Position numbers and translations under genes: made by a program. This document shows, in pieces, positions 7,254-17,096 of a DNA stretch of 64,000 bases. How positions within the stretch are numbered: the first letter of the stretch is position 1; each line of letters starts with the position of its first letter. The notes beneath the pieces were generated by a model that saw only the letters and a list, made by a program, of their open reading frames with translations, was not told the DNA's origin and searched no databases. The stretch lies in the NCBI GenBank assembly GCA_965219635.1, contig OZ244783.1, forward strand, positions 1,860,001-1,924,000, in the 5' to 3' direction. The DNA comes from JAPOXR01 sp965219635. Its GTDB lineage: Bacteria; Pseudomonadota; Alphaproteobacteria; Rhodobacterales; Rhodobacteraceae.

Positions 7254-8072
7254 ATGCGGATTTTGTTTCTTGGCGACGTCATGGGCCGCACTGGACGGGA
7301 AGCGGTCTGTGAAGCCGTTCCCAAGCTACGGAAGCAGTATGCGCTGGATTTCGTGGTAGCCAACTGTGAGAACGCAACTCAAGGTCGCGGTGTCACGCTG
7401 CCGCATGCCAGAACACTGCTGGCCGCCGGCATCGATTGCCTGACGCTTGGTGACCATGCATTCGACCAGCGCCAGTTGCTCTCCGAAATCGAAAGCGAGC
7501 CTCGTTTGCTGCGTCCCGTGAATCTCGCGCATTCGCCGCCTGGTGCAGGGTTCGGCGTATTCAAGGACCAACGCAACAGAAAACTGCTTGTGGTCCCGGC
7601 ACTTGGACGCATCTTCATGGGCAAACCCTACAGTGACCCGTTCATGGAAGTTTCAAGGATCCTCGAACGATACCCGCTGGGAACTGCCGTTCACGCCATC
7701 CTCGTTGATTTCCACGCCGAGGCAACATCCGAAAAAATGGCAATGGGGCACCATTGTGACGGCAGAGCAAGCCTGGTCGCTGGCACCCATACGCATGTAC
7801 CGACCGCCGACTGCAAAATCATGAAGGGTGGTACTGCCTACATTTCCGATGTCGGAATGTGCGGCTGTTATGACTCTGTAATCGGCATGAAGCATGAAGA
7901 ACCGCTGAGCCGCTTTGTTACCGGCATCAATCGCTCCAGATTGGAACCTTCCTCGGGCCCTGCTGCCGTCTGCGGAGTCCTGGTCGAAGTGGATGACGCA
8001 ACTGGAAAAACGATACGGGCAGATCCACTGCGGGCCGGGGAAGGCATTTCCCTGTCGACCCCAAGTGAGTGA
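7254..8072 (+). CDS. YmdB/TIGR00282-type metallophosphoesterase
   Basis: 272 residues. This family of calcineurin-like phosphoesterases includes Bacillus YmdB, a 2',3'-cyclic nucleotide phosphodiesterase affecting RNA turnover and biofilm. The N-terminus MRILFLGDVMGRTGR carries the first metal ligand (GD), followed by VVANCENATQGRG (N and E ligands), TLGDHAFDQ, then VDFHAEATSEKMAMG and GTHTHVPTAD with the histidine ligands, and ISDVGMCG near the end. All expected metal-binding positions are present. It is in a short-gap run with fthC and the glycosyltransferase, so probably cotranscribed. Confidence 0.9.
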   Translation: MRILFLGDVMGRTGREAVCEAVPKLRKQYALDFVVANCENATQGRGVTLPHARTLLAAGIDCLTLGDHAFDQRQLLSEIESEPRLLRPVNLAHSPPGAGFGVFKDQRNRKLLVVPALGRIFMGKPYSDPFMEVSRILERYPLGTAVHAILVDFHAEATSEKMAMGHHCDGRASLVAGTHTHVPTADCKIMKGGTAYISDVGMCGCYDSVIGMKHEEPLSRFVTGINRSRLEPSSGPAAVCGVLVEVDDATGKTIRADPLRAGEGISLSTPSE

Positions 8073-8085
8073 GAGGCCCTCGGGC

Positions 8086-8829
8086 ATGCGCGCACCGTTA
8101 TCCGTTATAGTGCCCACGCTGAATTCGGCATCCGAACTGCCGAGGCTCGCCGAAAGCCTTTACCCGGGCCTGCACACAGGATTGATCCGTGAACTGATTG
8201 TCGCTGATGGAGGCTCAACCGATGGCACTACCGAGGCAGCGGACCGGATAGGCGCCTTGATTGTGTCTGGACGAACGGGCCGCGGCCAGCAATTGTCAGA
8301 GGGTGCCCGCGCTGCCAAAGGTGACTGGCTCCTGTTCCTGCATGCCGACACTGTTCTAGAGGATGGGTGGGAGAGCGACGTTGATCAACATGTCCGGTCA
8401 GTTCCTGGCCAGGCAGCATATTTCCGGCTGAGATTCTCGTCCCCAGGGTTCCTTGCATGGTGGGTGGCGGGCTGGGCCAATTTCCGCTCAAAGGCATTCG
8501 GCCTGCCCTATGGAGACCAGGGTCTGCTGATATCAAGACGCCTTTACGAGCAGGCGGGCGGATACAAGGAGATCCCCATTTTCGAGGATGTTGAGATTGT
8601 CCGCAGATTGAAAGGCCGCCTCCAATCGCTGAGCACATGCGCGATCACTGAACCCCGCCGCTATCTCGACGACGGGTGGCTGAGACGCGGCAGCCGCAAC
8701 CTCATCCTGTTGATGAGGTATTTCTTTGGAGAGTCACCGCACAAATTGGCACAGGCATATAATCGACCGGGAGCAGGCCTAAAACGGCCTCGAGCCGGTG
8801 CCTGGCTGATTGGAAGGGGCAGTCGATGA
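8086..8829 (+). CDS. Family 2-like glycosyltransferase (TIGR04283 type)
   Basis: 247 residues from ATG 8086, with GAGAGG upstream in the 13-base gap behind the phosphoesterase. GT-A fold: LSVIVPTLNSASELPRL at the N-terminus, ADGGSTDGT (nucleotide-binding aspartate and the DGS loop), LLFLHADTVLEDGW (the DxD-equivalent HAD), then YGDQGLLISRRLYEQAGGY and FEDVEIVRRLK (acceptor/base segment). These features fit the TIGR04283 group, some members of which are tied to arsenosugar or polyprenyl-sugar synthesis; the acceptor is unknown. The last four bases overlap the next start (ATGA). Confidence 0.88.
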   Translation: MRAPLSVIVPTLNSASELPRLAESLYPGLHTGLIRELIVADGGSTDGTTEAADRIGALIVSGRTGRGQQLSEGARAAKGDWLLFLHADTVLEDGWESDVDQHVRSVPGQAAYFRLRFSSPGFLAWWVAGWANFRSKAFGLPYGDQGLLISRRLYEQAGGYKEIPIFEDVEIVRRLKGRLQSLSTCAITEPRRYLDDGWLRRGSRNLILLMRYFFGESPHKLAQAYNRPGAGLKRPRAGAWLIGRGSR

Positions 8830-10043
8830 ACCTTAATCGTGGCCGGAATTACATGGCCATTCCGGGGCCGTCAGTCATGCCGGATCGGGTGCTGCGGGCC
8901 ATGCACCGGGCCGCCCCGAACATCTACTCAGGTGAGATCGTGGGGCAAGTCGAGAAGATCCTCATTGACCTGAAGCGTATTGCCGGAACACGCTACCATA
9001 CAACAATCTATATCGCGAATGGTCATGGGGTCTGGGAAGCCTCACTTTCCAACACCCTCAGCAGGGGCGACAAGATCCTTGTTCTCGCAACCGGGCCGTT
9101 TGCCCAAGGATGGGGAGGGTTTGCGGAGCAACTGGGCGTTGAGGTTGAATACCTCAATTTCGGATTGCGCAACGCTATCGATCCGCAGGCGGTGGCCGAC
9201 CGGCTTGGCAAGGACAAGTCAGGTCAGATCAAGGCAATCTTGGCAGTTCAGGTCGATACGGCGACATCCGTTCGCAATGACATTGCCGAATTGTCCCATG
9301 CGATCAGGTCGGCCGGCCACCCCGCACTTTTGATGGTCGACTGCATCGCCAGCCTTGCCTGTGATGAATTCCGCATGGACGAATGGGGCGTCGACGTCAT
9401 GATCGCCGGAAGCCAGAAGGGGTTAATGACCCCGCCCGGGCTGGGATTTGTGTATTTCAACGACCGGGCACGGGAACAATCGCGCAAAGCCTCCCTGCGC
9501 ACGCCATATTGGGATTGGGAAAGGCGGGTCGATCCAGAGGAGTTCTACCTTTACTTTTGCGGCACAGCTCCGACGCATCATTTGTTTGGGCTGAGTGAAG
9601 CGCTTGACATGATACTCCGTGACGAAGGACTGGAGGCCGTATGGCAACGGCACCGGATTCTGGCGAATGCCATCTGGGCGGCTGTGGATTGCTGGGGAAG
9701 CGACGGCGATCTTGAGACCAACATTTCGGATCCAGATTCTCGCAGCCATTCCGTAACGACCATCAGGGCCGGCGCGCCGTACGGACTCCAACTGCGCCGA
9801 TGGACCGAAGACAACGCCGGCCTTACACTGGGGATCGGGCTTGGCATGGGAACAGACGAAGACCCCGACTCAACCTCCTGTTTCCGTATCGGTCACATGG
9901 GTCATCTGAATCCGCATATGGTCCTTGGAGCACTCGCCTCAATTGAGGCCGGTTTCGCCGCCATAGGCTACCTCCGAGGCAGCGGGGCAGTTGATGCCGC
10001 CGCCAGGGTTTGCGCTGAAGGGTTGCCGCCCCCTGCAGCCTGA
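8826..10043 (+). CDS. Class V PLP aminotransferase (serine/alanine-glyoxylate type)
   Basis: 405 residues, fold-type I PLP enzyme. The substrate-side motif AIPGPSVMP opens the protein as in serine--glyoxylate/alanine--glyoxylate aminotransferases. NGHGVWEASLSNTL is the cofactor phosphate segment, MVDCIASLACDEFRMDEWGVDV contains the pyridine-binding aspartate, and AGSQKGLMTPPGL holds the Schiff-base lysine. FRIGHMGHLNP near the C-terminus holds the carboxylate-binding arginine. Donor and acceptor cannot be fixed by eye; glyoxylate transamination is a family inference. It shares a four-base overlap with the glycosyltransferase and converges with valS, leaving only two bases between. Confidence 0.88.
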   Translation: MNLNRGRNYMAIPGPSVMPDRVLRAMHRAAPNIYSGEIVGQVEKILIDLKRIAGTRYHTTIYIANGHGVWEASLSNTLSRGDKILVLATGPFAQGWGGFAEQLGVEVEYLNFGLRNAIDPQAVADRLGKDKSGQIKAILAVQVDTATSVRNDIAELSHAIRSAGHPALLMVDCIASLACDEFRMDEWGVDVMIAGSQKGLMTPPGLGFVYFNDRAREQSRKASLRTPYWDWERRVDPEEFYLYFCGTAPTHHLFGLSEALDMILRDEGLEAVWQRHRILANAIWAAVDCWGSDGDLETNISDPDSRSHSVTTIRAGAPYGLQLRRWTEDNAGLTLGIGLGMGTDEDPDSTSCFRIGHMGHLNPHMVLGALASIEAGFAAIGYLRGSGAVDAAARVCAEGLPPPAA

Positions 10044-10045
10044 GA

Positions 10046-12781
10046 TCACCCTCCGGCTCCCAGCCGCTCCAGCGCCTGCTGGTAAACACTGGCTTCACTT
10101 TCGGAACTCGCCAGGCGTTGGCGGTTCTCTTCAATTACCGCTTCGGGCGCGCCCCTCACAAATCCCGGATTGGCAAGCCTGCTCTGGATGGCCTTGATAT
10201 CCTCCAGCGTCCGGTCAAGCGACTTTCTCAGCCGGGCGCGTTCAGCCTCAAAGTCAATGATATTGTCCAATGCCAGGCAGAAGGTTCCACCTTCGACTGA
10301 GATCGTTACCGACGCGGCGGGCGCTGCCGGCGCATCTTCGAGAGACTCCAGTCTGGCCAGCCGCGATACCTGCGGGAGATGCTGGTCCAATACGGTCCTG
10401 AACTCCTCCTCAAGATCAATGGCAAGCATGCGGATCCTGGCTCCTGCCGGTACGCGCATCATCGCCCTGACCGACCGGATTTCCTCGATCAGCCGGATGA
10501 TCCAGCCAATATCCCTGGCGGACCCGGCATCTGCCAGTTCACTCTCCCGGTGACCAGGCCAACGCTCATGCACAAGCAGGTTCTTCCGGTCGGAGAAACT
10601 CCAAATTTCCTCTGTGATGAATGGCATGAAGGGGTGCAAAAGGGTCAGGCATTGATCTATGACCCAGGATACGCATTGACGGGTTTCCGCCACTACTTCA
10701 GCATCGCCGGAGTTCAGCAGTTCCTTTGCAAACTCAAGGTACCAGTCGCAAAAACTCCCCCAGACAAATCCATATAGTGCTTCGGCGGCATCATTGAACC
10801 GGTAGGATTCCAGCGCATCGTCAACACGCCCCAGGACGCTGGCAGTCTCTCCCACGATCCATCGATTGACCGGATTTGAGACATTGGCTGGCTCGAAATG
10901 GCCTTCGCGCCGGCACTCGTTCATCCTGGCAAAGCGGGCAGCATTCCAGAGCTTTGTGCCGAAATTCCGGTATCCGGCGACCCTGTTTTCCGAAAGGCGC
11001 AAGTCCCTGCCCATGGCCGCCATAGAAGCCAGCGTAAAGCGGACCGCATCTGCGCCATACTTGTCAATCAACTCGATCGGATCAATGACATTGCCGAGCG
11101 ACTTGGACATCTTGCGGCCATGCTCGTCCCTCACGAGCGCATGCACATAGACAGTGTGGAACGGAATCTGATCAACGACCGCCAACTGCATCATCATCAT
11201 CCGCGCAACCCAGAAAAAGATGATGTCAAAACCGGTCACCAGTACGTCGGTTGGAAAGTAGCGTTTGAGTTCGGGGGTCGGTTCAGGCCAGCCCAGAGTG
11301 CCGATTGGCCAAAGGCCCGAAGAGAACCAGGTATCAAGGACATCAGCGTCGCGCGTAAGTTCGCGGCCGCCGGCCATCTCGGCCGCCTCTTCTTCCGTTG
11401 CCGCGCAATACTGGTTGCCGTCACTATCGTACCAGACCGGAACCTGGTGACCCCACCAGAGTTGCCGGGAGATACACCACGGTTCAATGTTCTCAAGCCA
11501 GCTTAGATACAGGTTTTCGTATTGTTGGGGCTGGATCTTTGTCCTGCCGTCCCGGACTGCATCAAGTGCGGGCCCAACGATGCGTTGCGCATCAACAAAC
11601 CATTGATCTGTCAGGAATGGCTCAATTGCGATTTTCGATCTGTCACCATGCGGAACGGCATGCCGATCTTCATCGACGCCGTCCAGCCAGCCCTGCTCCT
11701 CGGCAAGTTTCACGATCCTCTGCCGAGCCTCGTACCGGTCCAGCCCGTCCAGTTCCAATGCCGCGCCGGCAACATCGCATCCTTCAAGGAATTCGGCATT
11801 GCCTTTAAGGTACATGGCTGCGCCTTGTGTCATGACGTTGACAGCCCGCAATTCACACCTTCGCCCAACCTCCCAGTCATTGAAGTCATGAGCCGGAGTG
11901 ATCTTCACCGCACCGGTGCCCTTGGTGGGATCGGCGTGCCTGTCTGCAACGATCGGAATCGACCGGCCGGCCAACGGCAATCTCACAGTCTTTCCGACGA
12001 GGTGGCGGTATCGCTCGTCTTCGGGATTTACTGCGACCCCCGTGTCTCCGAGCATTGTCTCCGGACGGGTGGTTGCCACGACCAGATAGTCCCGGGTCTC
12101 CCAGGAAACAGGCTTGCCCGACTCGTCGAAGGCAACCGGATGCTGATAGGTTTCACCATTCTCAAGCGCGTAGCGCAGACGCCAAAGATGCCCGTCCACC
12201 TCCACCTGTTCAACTTCGATGTCGGATATTGCGGTCTCGAAATGTGGATCCCAATTGACGAGTCGCTTGCCCCGGAAGATCACGCCGTCATTGTAGAGGT
12301 GCACAAAGACCTTTAGCACCGCGTCGTGGAAGCCCTCGTCCATCGTGAACCGGTTGCGGGACCAGTCGCAGGACGCGCCGAGCCTCTTGAGTTGGTTGAT
12401 GATCGCTCCGCCTGAATGCTGTTTCCATTCCCAGACCCGCTCAAGAAACCGCTCGCGTCCGAGTTCCCTTCTTGATGGTTCTCCGTTTTCGGCCAGCAGG
12501 CGTTCGACAACCATCTGGGTCGCTATGCCCGCATGATCCTGCCCCGGTTGCCACAACACGTCCATTCCCTGCATTCTTCGCCAACGGATCAGGATGTCCT
12601 GGATCGTATTGTTGAAGGCATGACCCATGTGGAGCACACCGGTCACGTTTGGCGGTGGAATCATGATGCAATAAGGCTCGGCATCGGGCAGGGCATTCGC
12701 CCCAGCTTCGAATGCATTTGCGTCTTCCCATCTGCTGTAGATGCGGCCTTCAGCAGTCGCCGGGTCGTAGTGCTTTTCCAT
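10046..12781 (-). CDS. valS: Valyl-tRNA synthetase
   Basis: 911 residues from ATG 12781, which is preceded by AAGGCGG; an in-frame start 13 codons earlier is less likely. It charges tRNA-Val and edits Thr-tRNA-Val. Class I signatures: PPPNVTGVLHMGHAF (HIGH motif as HMGH) near residue 40-55 and KMSKSLGNVIDP (KMSKS loop) in the second half. WCISRQLWWGHQVPVWY is the usual catalytic-core segment, and the editing domain carries ATTRPETMLGDTGVAV. A C-terminal coiled-coil arm (FEAERARLRKSLDRTLEDI) contacts tRNA. All regions appear intact. Confidence 0.98.
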   Translation of the reverse strand: MEKHYDPATAEGRIYSRWEDANAFEAGANALPDAEPYCIMIPPPNVTGVLHMGHAFNNTIQDILIRWRRMQGMDVLWQPGQDHAGIATQMVVERLLAENGEPSRRELGRERFLERVWEWKQHSGGAIINQLKRLGASCDWSRNRFTMDEGFHDAVLKVFVHLYNDGVIFRGKRLVNWDPHFETAISDIEVEQVEVDGHLWRLRYALENGETYQHPVAFDESGKPVSWETRDYLVVATTRPETMLGDTGVAVNPEDERYRHLVGKTVRLPLAGRSIPIVADRHADPTKGTGAVKITPAHDFNDWEVGRRCELRAVNVMTQGAAMYLKGNAEFLEGCDVAGAALELDGLDRYEARQRIVKLAEEQGWLDGVDEDRHAVPHGDRSKIAIEPFLTDQWFVDAQRIVGPALDAVRDGRTKIQPQQYENLYLSWLENIEPWCISRQLWWGHQVPVWYDSDGNQYCAATEEEAAEMAGGRELTRDADVLDTWFSSGLWPIGTLGWPEPTPELKRYFPTDVLVTGFDIIFFWVARMMMMQLAVVDQIPFHTVYVHALVRDEHGRKMSKSLGNVIDPIELIDKYGADAVRFTLASMAAMGRDLRLSENRVAGYRNFGTKLWNAARFARMNECRREGHFEPANVSNPVNRWIVGETASVLGRVDDALESYRFNDAAEALYGFVWGSFCDWYLEFAKELLNSGDAEVVAETRQCVSWVIDQCLTLLHPFMPFITEEIWSFSDRKNLLVHERWPGHRESELADAGSARDIGWIIRLIEEIRSVRAMMRVPAGARIRMLAIDLEEEFRTVLDQHLPQVSRLARLESLEDAPAAPAASVTISVEGGTFCLALDNIIDFEAERARLRKSLDRTLEDIKAIQSRLANPGFVRGAPEAVIEENRQRLASSESEASVYQQALERLGAGG

Positions 12782-13231
12782 TTTCCGCCTTCGGATTTGT
12801 TGAAGGTTCAAGATTTGCAAGGCAGGGACGATTACTTGATGCGCCGGTGGAAATGAAGTGACCTTGCGCCGAGTTCAGCCACGAACCCTCGCCAGCGGTG
12901 CCGCAATGCGTCAGGCCCGATGACGAGGACGCACGCTGCTACATGTGTTTGAGCTAGGAATAGCACCGATTGGCGAATAACCCGGGCGCATCTTGTGCGA
13001 ACACGGGCAATCGGCAATGGCCGGTCCGTCCGGTTCTGCCTGATGGATGGGGCAACTCTGCCTTTCGGATGCCATTGCCTTGCAGTCCTGAATCGTTGAC
13101 AATCGTGTTGCCAGAACAGGCTCACCAAACTATCGAAAGGTGGCGTGTTCTCCGGCGACCCTTCTGATCATGGGGTAGCCGGCTTCTCGAAAACTGAAGG
13201 CCGTCAAACCCGGCCAAGTGAGGAAGTTGCA
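12782..13231. other. Divergent intergenic region, 450 bases
   Basis: It holds the promoters of valS (minus) and of the molybdenum hydroxylase gene (plus). Small open frames here are unsupported. The hydroxylase frame is open from 13145, but residues before ATG 13232 have no family similarity and GAGGAAG precedes 13232. Confidence 0.5.
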
Positions 13232-15517
13232 ATGAAGAAATTCGGCGTCAGCCAATCCGTGGGCCGGAAAGAGGACGTCAGATTCCTGACGGGAGCAGGA
13301 GAGTATGTAGACGACAAAGCGCCGGAAAATGCGTTGTTCGTCCAGTTCCTCTATTCACCTGTGGCGCACGGAAAGATCCTATCCATCGACACCAGCGAGG
13401 CACAGAAGGCCAAGGGTGTTCGAGCTGTTTTCACCGCCGCCGACCTCGTCGCTTCCGGCATGCGCAACAGCATTCATGCCGAGTTGCTTGCGCTTCCCGG
13501 CGGAGGGCTGGCCGCAGCTCCTACCCGTCCCGTTCTAGCGGAAGGAAAGGTCACGTTCGTAGGTCAGCCGGTAGCCTTGGTGGCTGCTGAAACCCTTAAT
13601 CAGGCAAGGGATGCAGCCGAACTCATCGAACTGGATATCGAAGAACTTGAAGCGCATGTCGAAGTCGCCACTGGCGGCGAGAACATCCACGACGAGGCGC
13701 CAAACAACCAGGCATTTGATTGGTACAGGGGCGATGAGTCCAAGGTTGAGGCCGTATTCAGGTCAGCGCCGCGGACAGTATCGATGGAAGTAACCGATCA
13801 TCGCATCATTGCGAACTCGCTTGAACCGCGCGGCTGCCATGCCGAATGGAAGGATGGACGGCTGCACTTCACCATCAACGGCCAAGGGGTGTGGGCGGCC
13901 AAATCCGACCTGGCACCCGTGCTGGGAGTGGAGCCTTCGGACATTCGTGTGCTGACGGCAGATGTCGGCGGTGGATTTGGGATGAAGGGATTCACCTACC
14001 CCGAGAATTTCGCCGTTGCGCAGGCCGCCAGGCTCATAGACCGGCCGCTCCGCTGGTTGCCAACCAGATCCGAGTCAATGCTGACGGACAATGCCGGGCG
14101 CGACCTTTATTCGACGGTCGAAGGCGCATTCGACGAAGACGGCCGCTTCCTGGCATACAGGGTACTGACCCACTGCAATCTCGGGGCCTACAATTCCTTC
14201 TATGCGCAGATGATCCAGACGGAACTGTCCGAGAAGGTCCTCACCGGGACCTATGAAATCCCTGATGTATTTTTCCGTGTGAAGGGGATTTACACAAACA
14301 CCACTCCTGTAGATGCCTACAGGGGCGCAGGACGTCCCGAAGCAATCTACATGATCGAGAGGTTGATGGACCGGGCAGCAAGAGAATTCGGCCTGAGCCA
14401 ATCGGAAATCCGCCGCAGGAATTTCATCCCGCCAGACCGGTTCCCCTACCAGCCATTCGGTCCAGAAGTGTTCGACGTTGGCGAATTCGGGAAGGTACTG
14501 AAGCGCGCGGAAACGGAAGCTGATTTCCCGGGATTTGAGAGGCGCCGTTCCGAAAGCGCAAGCAATGGAACCCTGCGCGGAATGGGGCTTTGCTATTACA
14601 TCGAGGCCATCCTGGGCGATCCGGGCGAGACTACACAGATCGAATTCGCCGAGGATGGCATGGTGAACGTCTATGTAGGCACGCAATCAAACGGACAGGG
14701 ACATGAGACGGTATATGCGCAGATCCTGCACGAGCGCGCCGGGATTCCGTTCGAGGCAATCCGACTGGTGCAAGGGGACAGCGACTTGATCGAGACTGGC
14801 GGCGGAACAGGAGGGTCGCGTTCGGTTACCACTCAAGGCGTTTCCATCAATGGTACAGCCGACCGGGTTGTCGAGAAATTCGTGCCGTTCGTGGCGGAGC
14901 AACTTGAAGAACCTGCCGAGAACATCGGATTTGAGGACGGCTCATTCCAGGCTGCTGGGACAAACAAGTTCCTGAACATCATGGATGCAGCCGAACTTGC
15001 CCGCTCGGCCGGTCGCAAGGACCTGTTGAGTACACAGGTCAGAACCGAGCTCCCGGGCAAGTCCTTTCCCAATGGCGCCCATGTTTGCGAGGTTGAAATC
15101 GACCCGGAGACCGGGAAGCTTGATGTTGTCAAATACACGGTGGTCGACGACCTCGGCGTGCTGATGAACCCGATGCTCGCCGCTGGCCAGGTGCATGGCG
15201 GCGTAGCGCAGGGCGTCGGGCAGGTGGTCCTGGAACATGCCGAGTATGACGAGATGGGACAGCTGCTTTCCGGATCATTCATGGATTATGCCATGCCGCG
15301 AGCCTCCGACATGCCATTCGTCGACTTCCATTCTGAGCCAACGCCTTCGGTCAATAACCCGATTGGCATGAAGGGATGCGGGGAAGCCGGTACGATCGGG
15401 GCCATGGCTGCCGCTGCAAACGCGGTTCAAGACGCGCTGTGGGACTCCGGCATCAGGGAAGTCAACATGCCCCTCACTTCAGAGGCAATCTGGCGCCAAC
15501 TTCAGGCTGCTGCCTGA
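13232..15517 (+). CDS. Xanthine dehydrogenase/CoxL-family molybdopterin-binding large subunit
   Basis: 761 residues. Molybdenum hydroxylases oxidise aldehydes, purines, CO or aromatic compounds with water as oxygen source. Seen in order: the N-terminal VGRKEDVRFLTGAGEYVDD typical of CoxL-like subunits; DVGGGFGMKG (about 244-253), a cofactor-binding glycine loop; VDAYRGAGRPE (about 360-370), the AYRGAGR form of the active-site loop rather than the AYxCSFR of true CO dehydrogenase; and GMKGCGEAGTIGA (about 713-725) with the catalytic glutamate. The partner 2Fe-2S and FAD subunits normally adjacent are missing: valS lies on one side and a tolC-like gene on the other. Substrate unknown; CO dehydrogenase activity is unlikely from the loop. 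Confidence 0.9.
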   Translation: MKKFGVSQSVGRKEDVRFLTGAGEYVDDKAPENALFVQFLYSPVAHGKILSIDTSEAQKAKGVRAVFTAADLVASGMRNSIHAELLALPGGGLAAAPTRPVLAEGKVTFVGQPVALVAAETLNQARDAAELIELDIEELEAHVEVATGGENIHDEAPNNQAFDWYRGDESKVEAVFRSAPRTVSMEVTDHRIIANSLEPRGCHAEWKDGRLHFTINGQGVWAAKSDLAPVLGVEPSDIRVLTADVGGGFGMKGFTYPENFAVAQAARLIDRPLRWLPTRSESMLTDNAGRDLYSTVEGAFDEDGRFLAYRVLTHCNLGAYNSFYAQMIQTELSEKVLTGTYEIPDVFFRVKGIYTNTTPVDAYRGAGRPEAIYMIERLMDRAAREFGLSQSEIRRRNFIPPDRFPYQPFGPEVFDVGEFGKVLKRAETEADFPGFERRRSESASNGTLRGMGLCYYIEAILGDPGETTQIEFAEDGMVNVYVGTQSNGQGHETVYAQILHERAGIPFEAIRLVQGDSDLIETGGGTGGSRSVTTQGVSINGTADRVVEKFVPFVAEQLEEPAENIGFEDGSFQAAGTNKFLNIMDAAELARSAGRKDLLSTQVRTELPGKSFPNGAHVCEVEIDPETGKLDVVKYTVVDDLGVLMNPMLAAGQVHGGVAQGVGQVVLEHAEYDEMGQLLSGSFMDYAMPRASDMPFVDFHSEPTPSVNNPIGMKGCGEAGTIGAMAAAANAVQDALWDSGIREVNMPLTSEAIWRQLQAAA

Positions 15518-15603
15518 CGCCGTCCCGCACACCGGACTACACGGCAAGAGAGGGTCCCAGCTGGATTCTGAACCAATCGGGACCGCAGTTCACGGGTCGC
15601 AGT

Positions 15604-15636
15604 GGCAATGCCGCAGACGCTGTTCTGCGGCGTGCC
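15604..15636. terminator. Perfect hairpin between convergent genes, no U-tract
   Basis: GCCGCAGA (15610-15617) and TCTGCGGC (15624-15631) form an eight-pair stem with a six-base loop, extended by GGCA (15604-15607) with TGCC (15633-15636). It lies in the 125-base gap between the converging molybdenum hydroxylase and tolC-like genes, so it could end both transcripts. Neither side has a run of T, so it may be an mRNA-end stabiliser or a Rho-assisted terminator. Confidence 0.45.
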
Positions 15637-15642
15637 ATCGCG

Positions 15643-17052
15643 TCACTGCATGCCGAGAGCCTTGAACATGTCCTCGACGGTAGTTGCAGGCCATGTTTCC
15701 GCCGGTGCCGATTCAACCCGTGCAAGGTAGGTGTCGGGGTCGTAGACCGGAATACCCAGACCCAGATGCTTGGCGGTCATCAGGCCAACCGACATGAGGA
15801 GACTGTAAGATGCCAGGCTTTGCTCGTTCCTGGCTGTTGCCAGGTTGCTTCTCGCGGTGAACATGTCCTGCTCCGAGTCAATCACGTCCAACGGGGTCCG
15901 CAGCCCCAGATCCGCTTCCCTCCTGACTGCCGCCAGCGCAAGCTCCTCAGCGGCAAGTTGCAATTCAGTCGCTTCGATTGTTGCGTTGGCCAGCTGTTGC
16001 TGTGTCCATGCCGACGCGACTCCCTGATCGACAACCCTTGCGGCCTGTTCAAGTTCAGACCTCGCCCGCTCAAGGTTGGCAATACGCTGGCGTATCGCTG
16101 AATCCGCCCGTCCACCGGCATAGAGCGGCATTCTCGCGGTCAAGGAGACAGATGCTGAGTCAACGCCACGCTCCCAGTTCCCAACCCTTCGATTGGTCGA
16201 TAGATTTCCACCGAGGTAGACTCTGGGGACCAGTCCTACTTCCACCTGCTTGAGTGAATGCTGCGCAGCAGTCACTGTGTGTTGTGCCTTTGTGATCGAT
16301 GGGTGGTTCTGGCGCGAAATCTCCCTTGCGTCTTCAAGCGAATTCGGGATTGACGGAAGAGCCGGGATCGGAACGAGGTCACCCGGATACTCGCCGGTCA
16401 CCAGGCGATATGTCTCTCTGGCTATCTCATATTGACCCTGCCTCACCAGCACCTCAGTTCTCGAAGCGGCGAGGCGCGCTTCAAGGATGGTGACGTCTGT
16501 CAGCGTGCCTTCGCCGATTTCAAGCCTGCCCTTCGCGGCAGCCAACAGGCCTTCAATTACGCGCAGGCCGCGTTCGGAAAGCTCAAGAACCTCCTTCTTG
16601 AGCAAGAGGTCGTGGTAGGCGGAGGCTGCGTTAAACAGTACAGACTGCTCAACTTCCAGCAGCGACTGGCGCGCGGCCAAGACGGTGGAACGCGCTGCTT
16701 CCACTCCGAACTTTCCAGCGCCCCCATCCGACAGGAGCAACTCGCTGACGAGACTCAGCGCAGTCGAAACCTCGCCGTCCGTGGTTCTGACCGCGGTCAT
16801 AGCACCCGGCGCCCTTGTCAGGTTTCCGCTAAGCGAGGCTGCCAGCGACAAGGTTGGCCGCAGAGCTGCGACTGCCGAGGCGACAGACTCGTCCTGCGCC
16901 CTGACTAACGCGCGCGTGGCGTCCAGCAGGGCACTGTTCCTGTATGCTGAAATAAGCGCGTCTGTCAGCGACTCTGCGCTAGCCTCACCAGAAAGCCCCA
17001 CTGCGAGCGAAATCGCTACGGCTCCGGCTGTCAGCCCGGTTCTCTTGATCAT
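15643..17052 (-). CDS. tolC: TolC-family outer membrane efflux channel
   Basis: 469 residues from ATG 17052 (AAGGGGG upstream). A signal peptide (KRTGLTAGAVAISLAVGLSGEASA) precedes the mature start ESLTDALISAYRNSALLDA, the standard N-terminus of TolC/OprM coiled-coil channels. Two internally related halves rich in heptad alanine/leucine/glutamine follow, with recurring motifs such as ARLAASRTEVLVRQGQYE and AELALAAVRREADLGLRTPLDVIDSEQ. It would trimerise as the outer-membrane exit duct of type I secretion or RND efflux. It lies 44 bases downstream of pcm on the same strand, a pairing common in Alphaproteobacteria. No inner-membrane pump gene is next to it, so the transported substrate is unknown. 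Confidence 0.92.
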   Translation of the reverse strand: MIKRTGLTAGAVAISLAVGLSGEASAESLTDALISAYRNSALLDATRALVRAQDESVASAVAALRPTLSLAASLSGNLTRAPGAMTAVRTTDGEVSTALSLVSELLLSDGGAGKFGVEAARSTVLAARQSLLEVEQSVLFNAASAYHDLLLKKEVLELSERGLRVIEGLLAAAKGRLEIGEGTLTDVTILEARLAASRTEVLVRQGQYEIARETYRLVTGEYPGDLVPIPALPSIPNSLEDAREISRQNHPSITKAQHTVTAAQHSLKQVEVGLVPRVYLGGNLSTNRRVGNWERGVDSASVSLTARMPLYAGGRADSAIRQRIANLERARSELEQAARVVDQGVASAWTQQQLANATIEATELQLAAEELALAAVRREADLGLRTPLDVIDSEQDMFTARSNLATARNEQSLASYSLLMSVGLMTAKHLGLGIPVYDPDTYLARVESAPAETWPATTVEDMFKALGMQ

Positions 17053-17096
17053 GACCCCCTTCAACCTCGTCCGCACATGACGGACGGGCTCCTTCG

